A DNA stretch of 8,140 nucleotides from JAISJU01 sp031555675 (GTDB lineage Bacteria > Bacteroidota > Bacteroidia > Bacteroidales > Paludibacteraceae): contig JAVBUB010000022.1 in NCBI GenBank assembly GCA_031555675.1, forward strand, positions 1-8,140, given 5' to 3'. A program made the position numbers and the translations under genes. The stretch's first letter is position 1; the number at the start of each line of letters is the position of its first letter. The notes beneath the pieces were generated by a model. The model ran no database searches and was not told the DNA's origin. It saw only the letters and a list, made by a program, of their open reading frames with translations. Below are positions 1-6,251 of the stretch, one piece after another.

Positions 1-1409
1 AAAACAACATTGAAATTGTAAACTTTCGGTATGCTGGTAGCGACGGACGTCTTAAAACATTGAACTTTATCATCAATGATGTTCAATATCTTGATAGTAT
101 CTTAACATATGGCGAAAGAGTTGACGGATCAAGCTTGTTTCCTTATATTGAATCCGGTTCCAGCGACTTGTATGTAGTACCACGCTATCGTACCGCTTTC
201 CTGAATCCATTCAGCGAAATACCAGCCATAGATATTCTTTGCGGATATTATACCAAAGACGGACAACCATTAGATATGGCTCCCGAATACACTTTGAGAA
301 AAGCACACGAAGAATTTAAACGTGTAACAGGTCTGGAATTCCAAGCGATGGGCGAATTGGAATACTATGTGATTACCGAAAAAGATCCTTTGTTCCGTGC
401 CGATAACCAACGTGGATATCATGAATCAACCCCATTTTGTAAATGGGCTGATTTCCGGACAGAATGCATGCAAGCTATTGTTAAAGCCGGTGGTAAAATA
501 AAATACGGACACTCCGAAGTAGGTAATTTCGAGCTAGATGGATGCAACTATGAACAAAACGAAATTGAATTCCTTCCTGTTGATGTAGAAGATGCAGCAG
601 ACCAACTTGTTATTGCAAAATGGATTATGCGAACACTTGCATATCAATATGGAATAGACATAACATTCTCGCCTAAAATCACTGCCGGCAAGGCTGGAAG
701 CGGTATGCATGTTCATACTAAAATAGTAAAAGACGGAAAAAACATGTACAGTAAAGACGGTAAGCTTACCGAGGTAGCATTGAAAGCCATTGCCGGAATG
801 CTGGAAGCTGCACCTTCATTAACAGCGTTCGGAAATACCATTCCTACATCATATTTCCGTTTGGTACCTCACCAGGAAGCTCCAACTAATATCTGCTGGG
901 GAGACAGAAATCGCTCGGTATTGGTTCGTGTGCCACTTGGATGGACCAGTGGCGCTGCCGGTATGATTGCAGATGCTAATCCTAATGAAAAAACAACCAA
1001 TATTTCTGATTCGGGAGAAAAACAAACCGTTGAGTTCCGTTGTCCTGATGGATCTGCCGATATCTATTTGCTATTGGCCGGATTAACTGTAGCAGCACGT
1101 CACGGTTTTGAAATGAAAAACTCTATCGAATATGCTAATGAGCGCTATGTAAACGTAAACATCTTCAATGATGAGCATAAAAAAGTAGCCGAAAGATTAA
1201 GCCATTTGCCAGCTTCGTGCGTTGAATCATCAGAATGCCTGGCTAAACAAAGAGCTATCTATGAAGAATATAATGTATTCAGTTCCGCATTGATTGACGG
1301 ATTAATTAAAAAATTAAGCTCATATAATGATGCCAATCTCCGTCAGGAAATAGGAGATAGCACGGAAAAAGCCCTCGAATACGTTCAAAAATATATTAAT
1401 ATCGGATAG
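1..1409 (+). CDS. glnA: Type I glutamine synthetase, 3' part (5' end outside window)
   Basis: Catalyses ATP-dependent synthesis of glutamine from glutamate and ammonia in the cytoplasm. The reading frame is already open at base 3 (NNIEIVNFRYAGSDGRL), so the TTG at 60 is not the true start and the N-terminal part lies upstream of the window. Visible family motifs in order are the glutamate-binding loop GSGMHVH (696-716), the ATP/phosphate-binding stretch HQEAPTNICWGDRNRSVLVR with NRS at 909-917, and the C-terminal active-site segment EFRCPDGSAD (1032-1061). The remaining 468 residues fit a protein of roughly 500, so only a small N-terminal piece is missing. I see no NLYDLP motif, the adenylylation site of enterobacterial GlnA, so control by adenylylation is unlikely. 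This is not the much longer GSIII (GlnN) form. A strong terminator follows directly, so this is the last gene of its transcript. The family is certain; the exact subgroup is less so. Confidence 0.95.
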   Translation, partial: NNIEIVNFRYAGSDGRLKTLNFIINDVQYLDSILTYGERVDGSSLFPYIESGSSDLYVVPRYRTAFLNPFSEIPAIDILCGYYTKDGQPLDMAPEYTLRKAHEEFKRVTGLEFQAMGELEYYVITEKDPLFRADNQRGYHESTPFCKWADFRTECMQAIVKAGGKIKYGHSEVGNFELDGCNYEQNEIEFLPVDVEDAADQLVIAKWIMRTLAYQYGIDITFSPKITAGKAGSGMHVHTKIVKDGKNMYSKDGKLTEVALKAIAGMLEAAPSLTAFGNTIPTSYFRLVPHQEAPTNICWGDRNRSVLVRVPLGWTSGAAGMIADANPNEKTTNISDSGEKQTVEFRCPDGSADIYLLLAGLTVAARHGFEMKNSIEYANERYVNVNIFNDEHKKVAERLSHLPASCVESSECLAKQRAIYEEYNVFSSALIDGLIKKLSSYNDANLRQEIGDSTEKALEYVQKYINIG

Positions 1410-1433
1410 TTTCGAATTCAATATAACTAATTT

Positions 1434-1469
1434 AAACCGGACTTTTTAATTTAAAAAGTCCGGTTTTTT
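1434..1469 (+). terminator. Intrinsic terminator after glutamine synthetase
   Basis: The 16-base arms at 1434-1449 and 1451-1466 are perfect inverted repeats with a GC core (CCGGACT / AGTCCGG), and the right arm runs into TTTTTT ending at 1469. It starts 24 bases after the TAG of the glutamine synthetase gene. Confidence 0.93.
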
Positions 1470-1500
1470 GTGTTATTATTTTTTTTGAAAAAAATCACAC

Positions 1501-1560
1501 GATAAGTTACTTATTACGTTTACGTTAAGAAATTATTAAATCATTAAAAAGTAATTTATC
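1501..1560. repeat. Imperfect inverted repeat and TACGTT tandem repeat upstream of the phosphate operon promoter
   Basis: GATAAGTTAC (1501-1510) and GTAATTTATC (1551-1560) are inverted copies matching at 9 of 10 bases, 40 bases apart. Between them TACGTT occurs twice in tandem (1515-1526). The right arm ends directly at the putative -33 box. This could be a regulator binding region, but AT-rich DNA gives such matches by chance. Confidence 0.3.
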
Positions 1561-1561
1561 T

Positions 1562-1592
1562 TTTGTAAAAAAAAATATTATTTTATCTTTAC
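1562..1592 (+). promoter_or_regulatory. Probable Bacteroidota promoter for the DUF47-pit operon
   Basis: TTTG at 1562-1565 is followed after 18 bases by TATCTTTA at 1584-1591, close to the Bacteroidota pattern TTTG-N19-TAnnTTTG (last G replaced by A). It lies about 40 bases before the ATG at 1633. A GAGG Shine-Dalgarno-like tetramer (1621-1624) sits 8 bases before that ATG. Confidence 0.6.
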
Positions 1593-1632
1593 AATCCGAA
1601 ATTTATTTTAGATAAGAAAAGAGGTTTTAATC

Positions 1633-2286
1633 ATGAAGCTAAACAACGCATTTTTTAGCAAATTTATTCCACAAGAGAATAAATTTTATCCCATTTTAAG
1701 AGAAATGTCCGACAACATTCAGGCATGTTCCGAAGTATTAATTGAACTGACCCAGTCGTCTGACAAAGAAGCCCGGCGGGAAATTTATAAACGGATCAAG
1801 GCACTGGAAACTAAAGGAGACAGCATTGTTGCCGTATTATTTGATGAATTAAATAACACTTTTATTACTCCATTTGACAGGGAAGATATCAATGTGTTGG
1901 GTGAAGGTCTGGATGATATTCTTGATAGCATGAATAGCGCGGCTAAACGTGTTGTGATGTACCAACCGGATAAAATGCCGTCACAATCCGTAGAATTGGC
2001 ATTAATGCTGAAAGAAGCCTGTGAATTGATTCAGGCAGCTGTAAGGAATCTGGACACCATGAGAAAGAATCCGAAATCAGTCAAAGAAATTTGTACGGAA
2101 ATACATAAATTAGAAAATAAAGCCGATGATTTATATGAACATTTTATCATCGAAATTTTTGAAAAAGAAAAAAACGGAATAGAATTAATCAAGCTCAAAG
2201 AAATTATGCAGGAAATTGAGCGTGCCACAGACAAAGCCGATAGTGTTGGTAAAACTATCAAAACTATTATTGTAAAATACGCTTAA
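1633..2286 (+). CDS. PhoU-like DUF47 family protein, Pit accessory/regulator
   Basis: A cytoplasmic, all-helical PhoU-related protein of the DUF47 family (TIGR00153-like). Genes of this family usually sit directly beside a PiT phosphate permease and are thought to modulate it. The 217-residue length is typical. Residues 79-85 read TPFDRED, the hallmark of the family. Three ExxxD motifs of the type that binds metal clusters in PhoU-like folds are visible: E59-D63, E161-D165 and E196-D200. No signal peptide or membrane segment is seen. The ATG at 1633 is preceded by GAGG at good spacing. The next gene, the permease, starts 24 bases after the TAA, so the two are almost surely co-transcribed. Control of Pit activity is inferred from family and context and is not visible in the sequence itself. 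Confidence 0.92.
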   Translation: MKLNNAFFSKFIPQENKFYPILREMSDNIQACSEVLIELTQSSDKEARREIYKRIKALETKGDSIVAVLFDELNNTFITPFDREDINVLGEGLDDILDSMNSAAKRVVMYQPDKMPSQSVELALMLKEACELIQAAVRNLDTMRKNPKSVKEICTEIHKLENKADDLYEHFIIEIFEKEKNGIELIKLKEIMQEIERATDKADSVGKTIKTIIVKYA

Positions 2287-2310
2287 TAATTACCTTGAAA
2301 TTCTTCCTTT

Positions 2311-3348
2311 ATGACTTTATTAATCATTGTTATTGTCCTTGCCCTCATTTTCGATTATATCAACGGATTTCATGATGCGGCAAACTCTATTGCTACAGTG
2401 GTATCTTCCAAAGTGCTGACACCCATGCAAGCGGTTATTTGGGCAGCAGTTTTCAACTTTGTTGCTTATTTTATCGCCAAATTTATTATTGGCGGGTTCG
2501 GTATTGCCGATACAGTATCCAAAGTAGTAGAAATGAGCTATATCGAAAATCCATCACTTGTTATTGTAGCCGGTTTAATAGCTGCCATTACATGGAACCT
2601 GATCACCTGGTGGTTTGGTATTCCATCTTCATCGTCCCATACTTTGATTGGCGGATTTGCAGGCGCCGGAATCGCGGCCTCCGGATTTGATGCCATTCAT
2701 GCTGGTGTTATCGGAATTATCGCCTTGTTTATTGTAGTAGCGCCATTAATTGGTATGGTAGGAGGAAACATTATTACACTTATTACGTATCATTTGGCCA
2801 AAAGAGTTAAACCGGCCAAAGCCGACCGTTGGTTCAAAAGATTCCAATTGGTTTCGTCTGCCGCCTTGAGTATCGGTCACGGACTAAACGATTCGCAAAA
2901 AGTAATGGGTATTATAGCTGCTGCCTTAATTGCCGCCACACATACCAACCTGGAAGGATTGCCAGCCTGGATGCAAATGCACACCATGTCTGATATGCAC
3001 GATTGGGTACCTATCGCTTGCTTCACGGCCATTGCCATCGGAACTGTAAGTGGCGGTTGGAAAATTATGAAAACCATGGGTAACCGCATTACCAAAATTA
3101 CTCCGATTGAAGGATTTTGCGCCCAAACGGCAGGTGCATTAACGCTGTTTATTACAGAAATTTTGCATATTCCTGTAAGTACAACACACGTTATCACTGG
3201 TAGTATTATTGGGGTAGGGTCAGTAAAAAGACTTTCGGCTGTTCGCTGGGGAGTTACCGTTAACCTCGTATGGGCGTGGATATTAACTATTCCGGTAAGT
3301 GCTGTATTAGCGGGCTTATGTTACTTATTGATATCTCAATGCTGCTAA
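2311..3348 (+). CDS. pit: PiT-family inorganic phosphate transporter
   Basis: Low-affinity, ion-coupled inorganic phosphate permease of the inner membrane (PiT/PHO4 family). The protein has the inverted two-half layout of the family, and both signature motifs are present. The first is D15-YINGFHDAANS (residues 15-26, equivalent to the family GxNDxANS box). The second is GHGLNDSQK (residues 189-197). The pattern of long hydrophobic segments continues to the C-terminus, with a polar loop near residues 165-180 (LAKRVKPAKADRWFKRF). A length of 345 residues fits the shorter bacterial PiT proteins. ATG 2311 opens the first hydrophobic helix directly (MTLLIIVIVLALIF). It lies 24 bases downstream of the DUF47 gene and is followed by a terminator, so the unit is a two-gene operon. 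Whether Na+ or H+ drives it cannot be told from the sequence. Confidence 0.95.
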   Translation: MTLLIIVIVLALIFDYINGFHDAANSIATVVSSKVLTPMQAVIWAAVFNFVAYFIAKFIIGGFGIADTVSKVVEMSYIENPSLVIVAGLIAAITWNLITWWFGIPSSSSHTLIGGFAGAGIAASGFDAIHAGVIGIIALFIVVAPLIGMVGGNIITLITYHLAKRVKPAKADRWFKRFQLVSSAALSIGHGLNDSQKVMGIIAAALIAATHTNLEGLPAWMQMHTMSDMHDWVPIACFTAIAIGTVSGGWKIMKTMGNRITKITPIEGFCAQTAGALTLFITEILHIPVSTTHVITGSIIGVGSVKRLSAVRWGVTVNLVWAWILTIPVSAVLAGLCYLLISQCC

Positions 3349-3411
3349 AATAAAGCAATTTATAAAGGCTTGATATCCAATATATACTAATAAAAACCTG
3401 ATAAAAGCATA

Positions 3412-3435
3412 AAAAAAGCCATTTTAGGCTTTTTT
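3412..3435 (+). terminator. Intrinsic terminator after pit
   Basis: AAAAAAGCC (3412-3420) and GGCTTTTTT (3427-3435) form a 9-base-pair stem with a six-base loop, and the right arm is itself the T-run. It lies 63 bases after the pit stop codon and just before the tRNA promoter. Confidence 0.8.
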
Positions 3436-3460
3436 AGAACAAAAAAAGATTATATCTTTG
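3430..3460 (+). promoter_or_regulatory. Promoter of tRNA-Cys
   Basis: TATCTTTG at 3453-3460 matches the Bacteroidota -7 consensus TAnnTTTG exactly. The -33 region is only T-rich (TTTT around 3430-3433) and overlaps the T-run of the pit terminator. It lies 16 bases upstream of the mature tRNA 5' end. Confidence 0.7.
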
Positions 3461-3475
3461 CACACGCAAACAAAG

Positions 3476-3546
3476 GGTTCCTTGGCCGAGTGGCTAGGCA
3501 CCGGTCTGCAAAACCGTCTACGGCGGTTCGAATCCGCCAGGAACCT
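3476..3546 (+). tRNA. tRNA-Cys (anticodon GCA)
   Basis: A cloverleaf can be folded by eye. The acceptor arms GGTTCCT (3476-3482) and AGGAACC (3539-3545) pair at all seven positions. The D stem is three pairs, GCC (3485-3487) with GGC (3497-3499), as usual for tRNA-Cys. The anticodon loop CTGCAAA (3506-3512) carries GCA at 3508-3510. The T arm is GGCGG-TTCGAAT-CCGCC (3522-3538). The discriminator base is T (3546), the U73 identity element for cysteinyl-tRNA synthetase. The first pair of the anticodon stem (3501/3517) is a C-T mismatch. CCA is not encoded and must be added after transcription. Confidence 0.96.
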
Positions 3547-3549
3547 CAT

Positions 3550-3597
3550 AAAAAACTCTTAACAATCTGTAAATCAGAATTTGTTAAGAGTTTTTTT
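3550..3597. terminator. Symmetric (bidirectional) terminator after tRNA-Cys
   Basis: AAAAAACTCTTAACAA (3550-3565) and TTGTTAAGAGTTTTTT (3581-3596) are perfect 16-base inverted arms, extended inward by TCTG/CAGA (3566-3569 with 3575-3578). There is a run of T at the end of the hairpin on the + strand, and of A at its start that reads as T on the minus strand. It can therefore stop the tRNA transcript. Before the IS arrived it would also have stopped the minus-strand toxin-antitoxin operon, whose ancestral stop codon lay about 11 bases away. Confidence 0.88.
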
Positions 3598-3607
3598 ATT
3601 ATGAGGA

Positions 3608-3615
3608 TTAAAAAT
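3608..3615. repeat. IS target site duplication, left copy
   Basis: TTAAAAAT immediately outside the left inverted repeat is identical to the bases just outside the right one (5026-5033). Eight bases is the usual duplication length for ISL3-family elements. Confidence 0.92.
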
Positions 3616-3650
3616 GGGTCAAGTGGAAAATCTGGTTGGAAAAATTATCT
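3616..3650 (+). repeat. Left terminal inverted repeat of the IS
   Basis: 35 bases starting GGGTCAAGTGG. It matches the reverse complement of 4991-5025 at 34 positions; the difference is T at 3633 where the right end implies C. Confidence 0.95.
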
Positions 3651-3663
3651 TTGTGAAAAAACG

Positions 3664-4011
3664 ATGTTATCCACCGAAGACGTTTTACGTATATTCCTAC
3701 CCTCTTTTTTGTTCGATTACTTTGAGTTAGAAAAGATTTCAGAGGAAGATACAGGTCTCCATGTTTATTTAGGGGAAAAGAAGTCTATTGCTGCTCATAC
3801 GGGTGGTTTGATATCCCATGGCTTTACAGATTACTCTATCATTCAAGATTTTCCAATAAAAGGGAATGCCGTCTATCTTCATCTTCGCAGACGTAAATGG
3901 TTGAATCAATCTACAAGTGAAATAATAAGTCGGAAGTTAGATATTACATACGAAGGCACGCGTTTAACGAAAGACTTCGTTGCTTTTTTAAAAGATACAA
4001 ATAGAAAGTAA
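3664..4011 (+). CDS. ISAon1-type transposase N-terminal region protein (orfA)
   Basis: A 115-residue N-terminal part of the ISL3-type transposase, presumably involved in binding the IS ends. I chose ATG 3664 because the in-frame codons further upstream run through the terminal repeat, the flank and even the tRNA gene, so they cannot be original to the element. Recognisable stretches are FLFDYFELEKISEED near the start, then DFPIKGNAVYLHLRRRKWL, and EGTRLTKDFVAFLKD close to the end. The basic RRRK cluster fits DNA contact. The frame ends at TAA 4009-4011, while the catalytic part continues one frame over (+1 relative) from 3992. The two must therefore be joined by frameshifting around the T6A4 run at 3984-3993, or be made separately. 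A family-typical split is more likely than a chance indel, but this cannot be proved here. Confidence 0.8.
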   Translation: MLSTEDVLRIFLPSFLFDYFELEKISEEDTGLHVYLGEKKSIAAHTGGLISHGFTDYSIIQDFPIKGNAVYLHLRRRKWLNQSTSEIISRKLDITYEGTRLTKDFVAFLKDTNRK

Positions 4012-4981
4012 TGCTGTAAGTATTAAATCTATTGCCTCGTATTATAATGTGGATGGTAATAATTTGCGTTATCAATATAAAGAATACATCAGTGACTTTC
4101 GTAGTTGGGAAGCAGAACATCCTTATCCCTATGTTTTGTATAAGAAAAATATAGGCACTCACTTAAGCATTGATGAAACCTGTTTATCCCAAGGGGAACT
4201 TTACACAATAGTTACCAATAAGGCAGGCCATGGTAAGCATGGCACATTAGTGGCAATGATTCCGGGCACCAAGTCTGAAGAAGTTATTGACGCTTTACTA
4301 AAGCTACCTCGTTCACTTCGACTCAAAGTAAAAGAAATTACCCTTGACTAATCCCCAACCATGCGTTTAATCGCCACCAAAGCCTTTCCTAAAGCAATGT
4401 TGGTTTCTGATAGGTTTCATGTGCAAAAATTGATGAATGAAGCTGTTAGCGACCTTCGTATAAATTACCGATGGCAGGCAATAGACATGGAAAACCAAGA
4501 AATCGAACTTGCCAAAGAAGCTCATGGCAAACATATCCCTCATGTCTTTGAAAATGGTAATCCACGCAAACAACTTCTTGCTCGAAGTCGCCATATTGTA
4601 ATGAAGCATTTCTCTAAATGGACCGCAAATCAAGCACAAAGAGCTCAGATATTGTTCAGGGAATACCCTGCTATAGAAGAAGCTTACAGAATATCAATGG
4701 AATTAACTCAAATCTACAATACAACTACAGATAGAGGTATTGGTCTTACCCGTTTAGCTCATTGGTACAATAAAGTTGAAAAATTGAATCTCAAATTTTT
4801 TAAGTCGGTTATTGAAACCATGAAAAATAACTACACAACCATCATCAATTATTTTGAAAATCGTTCTACAAATGCTTCGGCTGAATCTTTCAATGCTAAA
4901 GTGAAGAATTTTAGAAGTCAATTCAGGGGAGTGAGGGATATACCTTTTTTCATCTTTAGACTGACTACGCTTTTTGCTTGA
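3992..4981 (+). pseudogene. ISL3-type DDE transposase, catalytic part, broken by an in-frame TAA
   Basis: The catalytic RNase-H-like (DDE) part of the transposase that would cut and join the IS ends. The frame is open from 3992, and homology-like sequence starts by about NAVSIKSIASYY (4010 onward), before the first possible start GTG 4049. The acidic triad can be placed at D in LSIDET (4172-4174), D in VSDRFHVQKL (4409-4411) and E in NASAESFNAK (4883-4885). The tail FRSQFRGVRDIPFF is typical of the family. TAA at 4349-4351 interrupts VKEITLD / SPTMRLI without changing frame, and separates the first D from the other two. A single change from TTA (Leu) would explain it. Frames on either side are otherwise clean. 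Neither half would be active alone. Other genes here end normally at TAA, so recoding is not a good explanation. Confidence 0.85.
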
Positions 4982-4990
4982 GTTTTTATC

Positions 4991-5025
4991 AGATAATTTT
5001 TCCAACCGGATTTTCCACTTGACCC
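4991..5025 (-). repeat. Right terminal inverted repeat of the IS
   Basis: 35 bases ending CCACTTGACCC, the inverted partner of 3616-3650 with one mismatch (C at 5008 where perfect pairing with the left end would need A). The transposase stop (TGA 4979-4981) lies just inside it. Confidence 0.95.
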
Positions 5026-5033
5026 TTAAAAAT
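5026..5033. repeat. IS target site duplication, right copy
   Basis: TTAAAAAT, identical to 3608-3615. Read on the minus strand it contains the last codon bases and the TAA (5026-5028) of the ancestral nucleotidyltransferase frame, so the insertion point is at that gene's stop codon. Confidence 0.92.
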
Positions 5034-5169
5034 CTAAATTATTTACAATTTCCTCAATATCCTCTTTTATCAATTCCCAATATTTACCTTTTAAGCATAT
5101 GGGGTCAAAGTCATTGTCCGCATATTGGAAATCTATAAGCTTATTCTTTAGTACCTCTTTTGTATGGGA
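5026..5169 (-). pseudogene. Severed C-terminal end of the AbiEii-type nucleotidyltransferase
   Basis: The frame of the nucleotidyltransferase continues without shift for 47 more codons past the TAG at 5170-5172 and ends at TAA 5026-5028. It starts SHTKEVLKNKLIDF and includes DFDPICLKGKYWELIKED. From memory, AbiEii-like proteins of this Bacteroidota subgroup end in similar DFxPICLxGKYWExIKEDI sequences. A one-base change from TAC or TAT (Tyr, giving RHPYSHTKE) would account for the stop. Unless the stop is suppressed this piece is not translated. Restoring it would give a 219-residue protein. Confidence 0.8.
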
Positions 5170-5685
5170 CTAAGGATGCCTTTTTTCGAATAACTCTATT
5201 ATTTGTTCTAAAGTCAAGATTTCTAATAACTCATGAATATCCCAAAAATCTTTTTTTCGTCCATCGTTTCCTATGATTTCTATTTTCATAGCTGAAATTT
5301 CTTCTATGGAAGCTATACGAATATTCTCGACTTGAATTATTGGTTGGATAAAAGAATCTGTATAAAATAAATCTACTTTTACAATATTCTCTTTGTTTTC
5401 TCCAATATAATAGCTTTTTCCAAAACTCTCATTCCCAAAATACAGCATTTCTACATAAGGAAATTCTTTTTGTAATCTTTGGTCGATTGCTTCAAAGTCA
5501 ATACTTCCATATTCTGCATCTGTAAACAAATCAATATCAACAGACATACGATGACCTAACTGTAAACTTAAAGCAGTACCTCCAACCAAACGAAAAGAAG
5601 AAAGCAAATCAATGGCCATCAATTTATTTAGAACTTCCCAAAGCGTATTTGAGATAGTGTTTTTATATAGGTTATTTTGTTTCAT
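5170..5685 (-). CDS. AbiEii/AbiGii-type nucleotidyltransferase toxin, C-terminally truncated by TAG
   Basis: A 171-residue nucleotidyltransferase of the AbiEii/AbiGii (MenT-like) toxin family; known members transfer nucleotides to RNA such as tRNA and so block growth. Motif I is GGTALSL at 35-41, followed by the two metal-binding acids in SVDIDLF (D50, D52). A third acid is D105 in VKVDLF. The conserved basic/acidic motif is GRKKDFWDIHELL (142-154). All catalytic motifs are intact. The protein stops at a TAG after EKRHP, with 47 more sensible codons downstream in frame (5169-5026), so it has lost about a fifth of its length. Its ATG (5683-5685) overlaps the end of the upstream HTH gene by 14 bases, which indicates translational coupling. 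I infer a toxin role from the family and the antitoxin-like neighbour. Activity of the truncated form is unknown; it may be dead or weakened. Confidence 0.88.
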   Translation of the reverse strand: MKQNNLYKNTISNTLWEVLNKLMAIDLLSSFRLVGGTALSLQLGHRMSVDIDLFTDAEYGSIDFEAIDQRLQKEFPYVEMLYFGNESFGKSYYIGENKENIVKVDLFYTDSFIQPIIQVENIRIASIEEISAMKIEIIGNDGRKKDFWDIHELLEILTLEQIIELFEKRHP

Positions 5686-6193
5686 GAATTAAGTATTTTT
5701 TTGCATTTTCTGAAAGTGTAGGTAAATATTGAGGAGTAGTTTTTAATTCTAAAATAATAATGTCTTTTCCATAAAATGAAATTATTTCTTTTATCTCTTC
5801 TTCATTTCCACGTTCAAAAAAACGACGGACGATGGCTTTCTTTTGTTTATCCCAATCTATGGAGTTAATATCTGTATCCCAAAATAATATGTTACGTATT
5901 TTCGATAAATCAGGTTTTTTTTGAAGCTTAAGCAAATCTTTCTTTTCTTTTTCTACATCATAATAAGCTTGAAGTAACATGAAATATTCTTCATTTGTAC
6001 CTAACGCTTTCCCTAGTTTAATCGACAATGCGGGGTTAATCCTCCTTCTGCCTTTAGTTATGGCATTTAGTGTTTGAGGATATTCTTTTAATGAAATGGC
6101 AAATTGCTTACTTTCCAATCCTCTTTTTTTTAATTCCCGATTGAGGGCAGCACCAGGATGAACACCTTTTATTTTTGTTATTTCTGGTAACAT
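5672..6193 (-). CDS. HigA-like HTH antitoxin with DUF6922-like C-terminal domain
   Basis: The probable antitoxin and self-repressor of the operon, 173 residues. Residues about 12-75 form a HigA-type XRE helix-turn-helix: it opens HPGAALNRELKKRG, the recognition region is SLKEYPQTLNAITKGRRRINP (34-54), and LSIKLGKALGTNEEYF follows. After a lysine-rich linker (81-95) a second domain shows LFWDTDINSIDW (103-114) and RRFFERGNEEEIKEIISFYG (123-142). I recognise this as the DUF6922-type domain often encoded beside AbiEii-like nucleotidyltransferases in Bacteroidota; that assignment is from memory. The ATG at 6193 lies downstream of a well-formed promoter with a palindrome on its -33 box, which fits autoregulation. 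The last 14 bases overlap the toxin gene. The family's HTH partner is more often the RNase HigB, so the nucleotidyltransferase pairing is notable. Which domain neutralises the toxin is unknown. Confidence 0.88.
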   Translation of the reverse strand: MLPEITKIKGVHPGAALNRELKKRGLESKQFAISLKEYPQTLNAITKGRRRINPALSIKLGKALGTNEEYFMLLQAYYDVEKEKKDLLKLQKKPDLSKIRNILFWDTDINSIDWDKQKKAIVRRFFERGNEEEIKEIISFYGKDIIILELKTTPQYLPTLSENAKKYLIHETK

Positions 6194-6220
6194 ATCGTTT
6201 TTTTTGTAATTTTACTTATA

Positions 6221-6251
6221 CAAAAATAATAATTATTTACCGATAAACAAA
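6221..6251 (-). promoter_or_regulatory. Promoter of the HTH/nucleotidyltransferase operon
   Basis: Read on the minus strand, TTTG (6251-6248), a 19-base spacer, then TATTTTTG (6228-6221): an exact match to the Bacteroidota consensus. The start codon at 6193 is 28 bases further on, so the leader would be about 20 bases, with no clear Shine-Dalgarno site. Confidence 0.82.

Larger units (their letters stand above)
3616..5025 (+). mobile_element. ISL3-family insertion sequence, ISAon1-like, 1410 bp
   Basis: A complete insertion sequence with both ends visible. The 35-base terminal inverted repeats (3616-3650 and 4991-5025) begin GGGTCAAGTGG and differ at one base only. A perfect 8-base duplication flanks the element. 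Inside is a DDE transposase in two frames whose sequence resembles the ISAon1-type N-terminal region protein plus transposase pair common in Bacteroidota; the family name is from memory, not from a database search. Length, ends and duplication size all fit ISL3. The clean ends and exact duplication suggest a fairly recent insertion, yet the transposase contains an internal stop, so this copy probably cannot move itself without help from another copy. Confidence 0.93.

Noticed and set aside
60..62. TTG at 60 as the start of glutamine synthetase
   Set aside because: The frame is open to the window edge, and the residues before it (NNIEIVNFRYAGSDGRLKT) fit the N-terminal part of the family.
2877..3197. 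Minus-strand open frame opposite pit
   Set aside because: The + strand frame has clear PiT motifs; the opposite frame is an accidental consequence of the codon pattern.
3550..3597. Hairpin after the tRNA considered as part of the IS
   Set aside because: It lies outside the target duplication (3608-3615), so it belongs to the host sequence.
3490..3663. Upstream extension of the IS N-terminal protein to a start at 3490 or ATG 3601
   Set aside because: The stretch runs through tRNA-Cys, its terminator, the target duplication and the terminal inverted repeat. ATG 3664 is the first start inside the element.
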